DNA of 64,000 nucleotides from an uncultured Clostridia bacterium. Lineage in GTDB: Bacteria > Bacillota > Clostridia > HGM11514. A program made the translations under genes and the position numbers. The stretch spans positions 19,881 to 83,880 of the forward strand of contig CAKSKB010000012.1 in NCBI GenBank assembly GCA_934464705.1. The letters are read 5' to 3'. Positions 59,224 to 64,000 of this stretch are shown in pieces (within the stretch, counting starts at the first letter, position 1; every line of letters begins with the position of its first letter). Under the pieces are notes generated by a model. That model saw nothing but the letters and a program-made list of their open reading frames with translations, made no database searches and was not told the DNA's origin.

Positions 59224-60503
59224 CATTCGATAAACCCGAAAGACCCGAAAAAATAATACAGTTCGGTGAAGGAGGCTTTTTAAGAGGCTTTGCCGACTGG
59301 ATGATTCAGAAACTCAACGACAGCGGAATGTATTGCGGAAGCATCGTAGTCGTACAGCCGATAAAAAACGGAATGTGCGATGCGCTCTCGGCGCAAAACT
59401 GCGTGTATACCCACATAATAAGGGGTGTTGAAGGCGTTGAAAAAACCCTTGTAAATTCGATTTCAAGGTGCGTAAAGCCTTATGATAATTATGAAGAATA
59501 TCTTAATCTTGCGAAGAATCCCGATTTCCGCGTTATAATTTCAAACACCACCGAAGCCGGCATAACCTATGCTGCGGAGGATAAATTTGATGACGCTCCG
59601 CCAAAATCGTTCCCGGCAAAGCTTACACGGCTGCTTTATGAGCGGTTTAAGGAAGGGCTCGGAGGTTTTATTGTTCTCCCGTGCGAACTGATTGAGAATA
59701 ACGGGGCAAAGCTTAAAGAAATTATTTTAAAATACGCAAAAGACTGGAATCTCGGCGCCGATTTTGAAAAATGGGTACAGACGGAAAACCGCTTCTGCAA
59801 TACCCTCGTTGACAGAATAAACACAGGATATCCGAAAGGCGAAAACATTGACCTCGGGTATGAAGATAAGCTTGTAAACACATCGGAGTATTTCCACCTC
59901 TGGGTAATTGAAGGCGACAAAAACTTGTTCGCCGAACTGCCCTTTGAAAAAATCGGACTTAATGTTATCCTGACGGACAATCTCAGCAAGTACCGCACAA
60001 GAAAAGTGAGAATCCTCAACGGTGCGCATACATCTATGGTTCCTTATGCGCTGCTTCGCGGATTTGACACGGTAAAATCGTGCATTGATAACCCCGATAT
60101 GCTCGCCTTTATAAAGCGGTGCGTATACGATGAAATTATTCCCACGCTGGACCTTCCGAAAGACGAGCTGACCGAATATGCCGACTGCGTGCTTGAACGC
60201 TTTGCAAATCCTTACATAAAGCACTATCTTTCGTCTATTGCGCTCAATTCCGTAAGCAAGTTTCGGGTGAGGGTTCTGCCGTCAGTCACGGAATATATCA
60301 AAAGGTACGGCAAAATGCCCGAAAATCTTATCGAAGCTTTTTCAAACCTCATAAAGTTTTATAAAACGGATATGCCCAATGATGATGAAGATGTAATGCG
60401 GTTCATGAAGGCCGCGTCCGTGAAGGAAATTCTTGCCGCGGAAAACCTTTGGGGCGAGGACTTGTCTTACCTTTATGACGGGGTGAAAAAATATGCTGAT
60501 TAA
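59220..60503 (+). CDS. uxaB: Tagaturonate reductase (altronate oxidoreductase)
   Basis: 427 residues, mannitol-dehydrogenase family: N-terminal Rossmann region (IIQFGEGGFLRGFADWM), C-terminal helical domain with KVRILNGAHTSMVPYALLRG, the catalytic Lys region. Reduces tagaturonate to altronate with NADH. No uronate isomerase gene (uxaC), needed to make tagaturonate from galacturonate, is seen in the window. Overlaps the next gene by 11 bp. Confidence 0.93.
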   Translation: MTFDKPERPEKIIQFGEGGFLRGFADWMIQKLNDSGMYCGSIVVVQPIKNGMCDALSAQNCVYTHIIRGVEGVEKTLVNSISRCVKPYDNYEEYLNLAKNPDFRVIISNTTEAGITYAAEDKFDDAPPKSFPAKLTRLLYERFKEGLGGFIVLPCELIENNGAKLKEIILKYAKDWNLGADFEKWVQTENRFCNTLVDRINTGYPKGENIDLGYEDKLVNTSEYFHLWVIEGDKNLFAELPFEKIGLNVILTDNLSKYRTRKVRILNGAHTSMVPYALLRGFDTVKSCIDNPDMLAFIKRCVYDEIIPTLDLPKDELTEYADCVLERFANPYIKHYLSSIALNSVSKFRVRVLPSVTEYIKRYGKMPENLIEAFSNLIKFYKTDMPNDDEDVMRFMKAASVKEILAAENLWGEDLSYLYDGVKKYAD

Positions 60504-61863
60504 TCCTGCCGATAATGTAGAAGTCGATTTGGAAAACGGGCAAAAGCGTGCGGTGCGAAGCATTAAAAAGGGCGAAAATATAATCAAATACGGGTTCCCG
60601 ATAGGTCACGCAACGGAAAATATAGCCCCCGGCGAAACGGTGCATACCCATAATCTCAAAACAAACCTGAATAATATTGAAGAATATTCATATGCTCCGG
60701 ATTTTGATGAGATTAAACCGCAGAGCGAAATGCTGTATTTTGACGGCTACAGACGAAAAAACGGAAGCGTCGGAATAAGAAACGATGTGTGGATTGTAAA
60801 CACCGTGGGCTGCGTAAACAAGGCGGCACAGATTATTGCGGAAAAAACGGGCGCAAAGTATTTTTCTCATCCGTTCGGGTGCTCGCAGCTCGGCGATGAC
60901 CAAAAGTTTACGCAGCTGATACTCAAAGGTATGGTCAATCACCCGAACGCCGGCGGAGTTCTGGTGCTGGGGCTTGGGTGCGAAAACAATAATATCGGTG
61001 AATTCAAAAAAGTTCTCGGGGAATATGACCCCGACCGTGTAAAGTTTCTGAACTGCCAGGACAGCGAAGATGAAATCTCGGACGGCATACGCATTGTAAA
61101 CGAACTGAAAAGCTATTCCGGCGGATTTTCACGCACAAAGATACCGGTTTCCGAGCTTAAAATCGGTCTTAAATGCGGCGGAAGCGACGGCTTAAGCGGA
61201 ATAACGGCAAACCCTCTTGCAGGAAGGGTTTCCGATATGCTTATTTCATACGGCGGCAGCTGCGTTCTTACGGAAGTTCCAGAAATGTTCGGCGCAGAAC
61301 GGATTCTGATGAAACGCTGCGTTTCAAAGGAAATTTTTGATAAAACGGTTGACCTTATCGATAATTTCAAAGAGTATTTTATAAGGCATAATCAGGTTAT
61401 CTATGAAAATCCTTCTCCCGGAAATAAAGCGGGCGGAATTTCAACACTTGAGGAAAAATCTCTCGGCTGCGTGCAGAAAGGCGGAACTTCACCGGTTACA
61501 GATGTCCTCGGCTGCGGAGAAAAAATTGCGAAAAACGGTCTGAATCTTTTAAGCGGTCCGGGGAATGACCTTGTCGCCATTACTAATCTCATGGCGTCGG
61601 GAGTGCATATGATTCTGTTTACCACAGGCAGAGGTACGCCGGCAGGCAGCGCAGTGCCGACGGTTAAAATTTCGACCAACGCTGCGCTTGCCGCCAAAAA
61701 GAAAAACTGGATAGATTTTGACGCAAGCCCTGTTTTATCGGGCGAAAACCTTGATAAAAAGCTGTTTGACTTTTGCCTGAGCGTTGCCGGCGGTGAAAAA
61801 ACAAAAAATGAACTGAACGGTTTTGAAGAAATTTCTATTTTTAAGGACGGTGTAACACTGTAA
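60493..61863 (+). CDS. uxaA: Altronate dehydratase
   Basis: 456 residues, single-chain fusion of the SAF-like N-terminal domain (1-90) and the dehydratase domain. Iron-site cysteines appear in VNTVGCVNKA, FGCSQLGDD and LGLGCENNN, with LKCGGSDGLSGITANP as family signature. Converts altronate to 2-keto-3-deoxygluconate. Stop (TAA at 61861) overlaps the ATG of the broken esterase. Confidence 0.93.
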   Translation: MLINPADNVEVDLENGQKRAVRSIKKGENIIKYGFPIGHATENIAPGETVHTHNLKTNLNNIEEYSYAPDFDEIKPQSEMLYFDGYRRKNGSVGIRNDVWIVNTVGCVNKAAQIIAEKTGAKYFSHPFGCSQLGDDQKFTQLILKGMVNHPNAGGVLVLGLGCENNNIGEFKKVLGEYDPDRVKFLNCQDSEDEISDGIRIVNELKSYSGGFSRTKIPVSELKIGLKCGGSDGLSGITANPLAGRVSDMLISYGGSCVLTEVPEMFGAERILMKRCVSKEIFDKTVDLIDNFKEYFIRHNQVIYENPSPGNKAGGISTLEEKSLGCVQKGGTSPVTDVLGCGEKIAKNGLNLLSGPGNDLVAITNLMASGVHMILFTTGRGTPAGSAVPTVKISTNAALAAKKKNWIDFDASPVLSGENLDKKLFDFCLSVAGGEKTKNELNGFEEISIFKDGVTL

Positions 61864-62502
61864 TGGATAAAAACTATTCGACCGATACTTGTCATGAACT
61901 TTATTTTGAAAGAAACAAGCCAATTTTAGGCTTTGGCGAAACGAAAGACTATAACGAATGGAAACGGCAGGTCAGACTGAAACTTACCGCGCTTCTGGGC
62001 AGCACTCCCGAAAAGACAGAGCCGAATCTTCGTATTTTATCCGACAAAAAATGAGGAACGCACCGTGATATAAGCTTTTTGTTTACAACCGAGGAGGCCT
62101 GTGATGTTCCGTGCCGCCTCTGGATTCCGAATAATGCAAAAAAGCCTTGCCCGGTTATAATTTGCCTTCAGGGTCACTCCTCCGGTGCGCACATTTCCAT
62201 GGGAGAAGTCAGGTATCCGGGAGATGAGAAATCGGCATTTTCGGGCGACCGCAACTTTGCACAGCAAATCATCGAATTCGGCTATGCGGCACTTATATTG
62301 GAACAGCATGCTTTCGGGCAGGTACGATGTCGGTTTTGCGCTTGAGGGCGTGAACGAAACATTCTCCGAGGTTCGTAAAATATATGAAAAAGAGGGTGCG
62401 CCCGATAACTGCCGCCTGATTGTGGGCGAGGAAGGCCACAGATTTTACAAAGAACCGGCATGGAAGGTATTTACCGAACTGGCAAACCGATATTTTAACT
62501 AA
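61863..62502 (+). pseudogene. Broken acetylxylan-esterase-like alpha/beta hydrolase
   Basis: Three pieces in different frames align to one protein. Piece 1 (61863-62054) MDKNYSTDTCHELYFERNKP... ends at a frameshift after LSDKK. Piece 2 (from about 62070) LFTTEEACDVPCRLWIPNNAK and QGHSSGAHISMG, ending at HAFGQ. Piece 3 (about 62326-62502) FALEGVNETFSEVRKIYEKEG and EEGHRFY (catalytic His). The middle with the nucleophile Ser and the Asp is deleted, so the enzyme is dead. Originally the fourth gene of the galacturonate operon, presumably removing acetyl groups. Confidence 0.85.
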
Positions 62503-62536
62503 AACCGTAGAAAATGCTTTATTAACAGAAAACAAA

Positions 62537-62580
62537 AAAGCCGATATGCGGCTCGGGTTTCCCGATTGCATGTCGGCTTT
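62537..62580. terminator. Hairpin after the broken esterase
   Basis: AAAGCCGAtATGC...GCATgTCGGCTTT with a long loop; A-run on the left and T-run on the right. Probably the terminator of the galacturonate operon. Confidence 0.6.
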
Positions 62581-62604
62581 CAGCTTCTTAAAATCAACGA
62601 CTAC

Positions 62605-62643
62605 GGCATAGGCAAGCGAAGCCCTAACTCTTAATGCCTAATC
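62605..62643 (+). repeat. Possible solo end of the 279-bp element
   Basis: GGCATAGGCAAGCGAAGC...TTAATGCC resembles the left end of the element at 38556 (GCGTAGGCAACCGAGAGG...TTAATGCC) at roughly two thirds of positions. No matching right end was found nearby. Confidence 0.3.
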
Positions 62644-62751
62644 AAACCGTTTTAAGAAAGCCTCAACTCTTTGCGACCGCTTCAACAGGCCCGCCCGATA
62701 CTTTGATGAGATTATTCTAACATATAATAATTTTTAACAAACGGAGGATTT

Positions 62752-62983
62752 ATGATTAATAAGAATCTTGAATTTTCAGATATATATCAGGTAGTATTTA
62801 TATGCGGATACACACTACTCTACTAATGATGAAGACAATAAATATTTATACTATTATTCAGACTGTCCGGATTGCGTGATTCAGAGAACCTATTATCATA
62901 ATAACCCGCCTGAAGCAATAAAAAAAGAATTCAAAACGGGTTACGGATATATCTGCGATGTGTTTCCTAACAAAGACCGATAG
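62752..62983 (+). pseudogene. Frameshifted small gene with a CPDC motif
   Basis: ACGGAGG site and ATG at 62752 begin MINKNLEFSDIYQ and stop after 24 codons. The next frame carries YADTHYSTNDEDNKYLYYYSDCPDCVIQ...ending VFPNKDR at 62983, so a +1 frameshift near 62800 splits one gene of about 76 codons. The CPDC pair suggests a small metal-binding or redox protein. Not recognised; a sequencing error is possible. Confidence 0.45.
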
Positions 62984-63130
62984 TAAAGTAAATAATATAT
63001 TCATACCGTGTACAGACTCCGTCCATGCTATTACACAAACAAGCTGCACCATAAACATAGAATAAAATCTCCTCAATATTTTTATAATGCGGACGCCAAA
63101 CCATTTACTTATTTATAACACAATAGGTTT

Positions 63131-63299
63131 TATTTGTGCAAATGCAAAGCAACCCCATTTCATATTAACTGCAAAATAATACTGCAAAGCAAACCGCAAA
63201 ACAGACAGCAACACCGCATATGGATAACACTCTTGGAAGATAATTTCGCATTTAATAAAAATATTCCGTATAAAGATAGCTTGATTGGCAAATTAAAAT
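63131..63299. repeat. Direct repeat copy 1
   Basis: Matches 63414-63592. Core from 63173 (AAAATAATACTGCAAAGC...) is nearly identical for about 127 bp; the flank back to 63131 is about 70% similar. AT-rich, non-coding. Confidence 0.85.
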
Positions 63300-63413
63300 G
63301 ACTTATTTGAACGAAAAAAAGTATTCCTTCGGAAAAGCTTTTTGTATGAGTCTTAATATTCCGGTAATCCGGGCACAAAAGATTAGATTTACCAATTATA
63401 TCACAAAAAACTT

Positions 63414-63592
63414 CATTTGCGTAAATGCAAAATTCATGCAAGGTAATCACATTTTATATTAAATGAAAAATAATACTGCAAAGCAAACCGCAAAACAGAC
63501 AGCAACACCGCATATGGATAACACTCTTGGAAGATAATTTCGCATTTAAAAAGAATATTCCGTATAAAAATATCTTGATTGGCAAATTAAAA
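63414..63592. repeat. Direct repeat copy 2
   Basis: Second copy of the repeat at 63131-63299, about 290 bp further on. The 660-bp stretch 62984-63643 holds only these repeats and no convincing gene. Confidence 0.85.
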
Positions 63593-63607
63593 ATATTAAA
63601 TTGCATG

Positions 63608-63633
63608 AAAAAAGCACTTCCGTAGAAGTGCTT
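63608..63633 (-). terminator. Terminator of the rRNA/tRNA operon
   Basis: AAGCACTTC-CGTA-GAAGTGCTT with a T-run on the minus strand, about 10 bases past the last tRNA. Confidence 0.8.
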
Positions 63634-63643
63634 ATATAATATA

Positions 63644-63717
63644 TGGGCCTTCAGGGACTCGAACCCCGGACCGACCGGTTATGAGCCGGTTGCTCTAACC
63701 AACTGAGCTAAAGGCCC
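63644..63717 (-). tRNA. tRNA-Ile2 (lysidine type) or tRNA-Met, anticodon CAT
   Basis: 74 nt; acceptor GGGCCTT, anticodon loop CTCATAA, T loop TTCGAGT, no CCA encoded. The C4-G69 and C5-G68 pairs and the CGGCTCATAACCG arm resemble Bacillus tRNA-Ile2, whose CAT is modified by TilS to read AUA; elongator Met remains possible. Confidence 0.85.
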
Positions 63718-63731
63718 GTAAAAACTAAAAG

Positions 63732-63761
63732 TTTACCCGACTTAGTTAAAAGTCGGGTAAA
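63732..63761. other. Hairpin between tRNA genes
   Basis: Perfect 12-bp stem TTTACCCGACTT/AAGTCGGGTAAA with a 6-base loop between tRNA-Glu and tRNA-Ile2. Either a partial terminator or a processing signal. Confidence 0.6.
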
Positions 63762-63762
63762 G

Positions 63763-63834
63763 TGACCCGTGGGGGAATCGAACCCCCGTTATCGCCGTGA
63801 AAGGGCGGTGTCTTAACCGCTTGACCAACGGGCC
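63763..63834 (-). tRNA. tRNA-Glu (anticodon TTC)
   Basis: 72 nt; acceptor GGCCCGT/ACGGGTC, anticodon loop CTTTCAC, T loop TTCGATT. No encoded CCA. Confidence 0.94.
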
Positions 63835-63841
63835 ATAGAAG

Positions 63842-63914
63842 CTCCTCGTGTTGGACTTGAACCAACGACCCTCTGATTAACAGTCAGATGCTCTACCGAC
63901 TGAGCTAACGAGGA
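63842..63914 (-). tRNA. tRNA-Asn (anticodon GTT)
   Basis: 73 nt; acceptor TCCTCGT/ACGAGGA, anticodon loop CTGTTAA, T loop TTCAAGT. First tRNA after the 5S gene. Confidence 0.94.
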
Positions 63915-63932
63915 ATATATTTCGGAACCGAT

Positions 63933-64000
63933 CCGGCAGCTACTTACTTTCCCGGGCCGTCACCAGCCAAGTATCATCAGCGTTACAGAGCTTAACTACC
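63933..64000 (-). rRNA. rrf: 5S rRNA, 3' part (5' end off the right edge)
   Basis: The minus strand reads GGTAGTTAAGCTCTG... to GGGAAAGTAGCTGCCGG, the conserved 3' two thirds of bacterial 5S rRNA. Implies a 16S-23S-5S operon just beyond the window, read leftwards. Confidence 0.9.

Noticed and set aside
63160..63450. 96-codon minus-strand frame between the two direct repeats
   Set aside because: It covers parts of both repeats, has no ribosome binding site and gives a Cys-rich low-complexity product without recognisable domains.

Overview
The window reads as a chromosomal segment of an anaerobic, spore-forming Clostridia-class Firmicute, probably a gut or rumen plant-glycan degrader. Supporting this are the sporulation genes yqfC, yqfD and ylbJ, the conserved yqfC-to-recO gene order, a pyrophosphate-dependent PPDK, the S-layer-type surface system (an SLH protein plus csaB), AraC-controlled glycan genes, and strong GGAGG ribosome binding sites with sigma-A promoters. 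No prophage, CRISPR array or transposase gene was found. Small non-coding repeat elements are abundant.

Layout. 1-4 kb: a truncated secreted transglutaminase-like protein, a GH2 glycosidase and its divergent AraC regulator, then a 28-codon ORF with a near-ideal promoter. 4-16.5 kb, mostly minus strand: ppdK and the housekeeping/sporulation run yqfC-yqfD-phoH-pgpH-ybeY-era-yqzL-recO; ylbJ on the plus strand; csaB and a GT4 glycosyltransferase. 16.6-22 kb, plus strand: a VTC-domain protein, a DUF4956 membrane protein, a carbohydrate-binding lipoprotein and a two-component system. 22-31 kb: a 2164-residue SLH beta-helix surface protein and a 731-residue secreted SH3/stalk protein. A 278-282 bp direct repeat, whose second copy carries a broken SLH fragment, flanks the SLH gene.

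31-42 kb: tRNA-Arg, a HAD phosphatase, trmB and glyA joined in one open frame, glnS, a PHP phosphoesterase, a GreA-type factor, a P-loop ATPase, a 700-bp non-coding block packed with hairpins, a three-gene small-protein operon, coaX, a membrane protein and cysE. 42-45 kb: the methionine ABC importer metQ-metN-metI. 45-47.9 kb: an XRE-ADP-ribosylglycohydrolase fusion, a 347-bp terminal-inverted-repeat element, and an XRE/membrane protein/DUF6774-like operon cut short by that element. 48-52 kb: AraC, a DMT transporter and a cytoplasmic beta-helix protein, followed by a 115-residue unknown. 52-57 kb: a VanY carboxypeptidase, tRNA-Tyr and tRNA-Thr, a membrane diguanylate cyclase with a GTAT microsatellite upstream, and an ACT-ACT-metallo-beta-lactamase fusion. 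57-62.5 kb: an AraC-controlled galacturonate cluster (GH4 with a CHEV motif, uxaB, uxaA, an eroded esterase). 62.5-64 kb: repeats, a broken small gene, tRNA-Ile2/Met, tRNA-Glu, tRNA-Asn and the 3' end of a 5S rRNA gene, that is the tail of an rRNA operon read on the minus strand.

How the genes work together: CsaB-type pyruvylation is the known way SLH proteins are tethered to the wall, so csaB and the SLH protein probably form one surface system. The GH4, UxaB and UxaA enzymes would take galacturonides to 2-keto-3-deoxygluconate. The most unusual content is non-coding: two arrays of short hairpins joined by nearly constant 7-nt linkers, a multi-branched element closed by a perfect 28-bp inverted repeat, and the terminal-inverted-repeat element. 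The main protein-level oddities are the TrmB-GlyA frame, the XRE-DraG fusion and the ACT-ACT-MBL protein.
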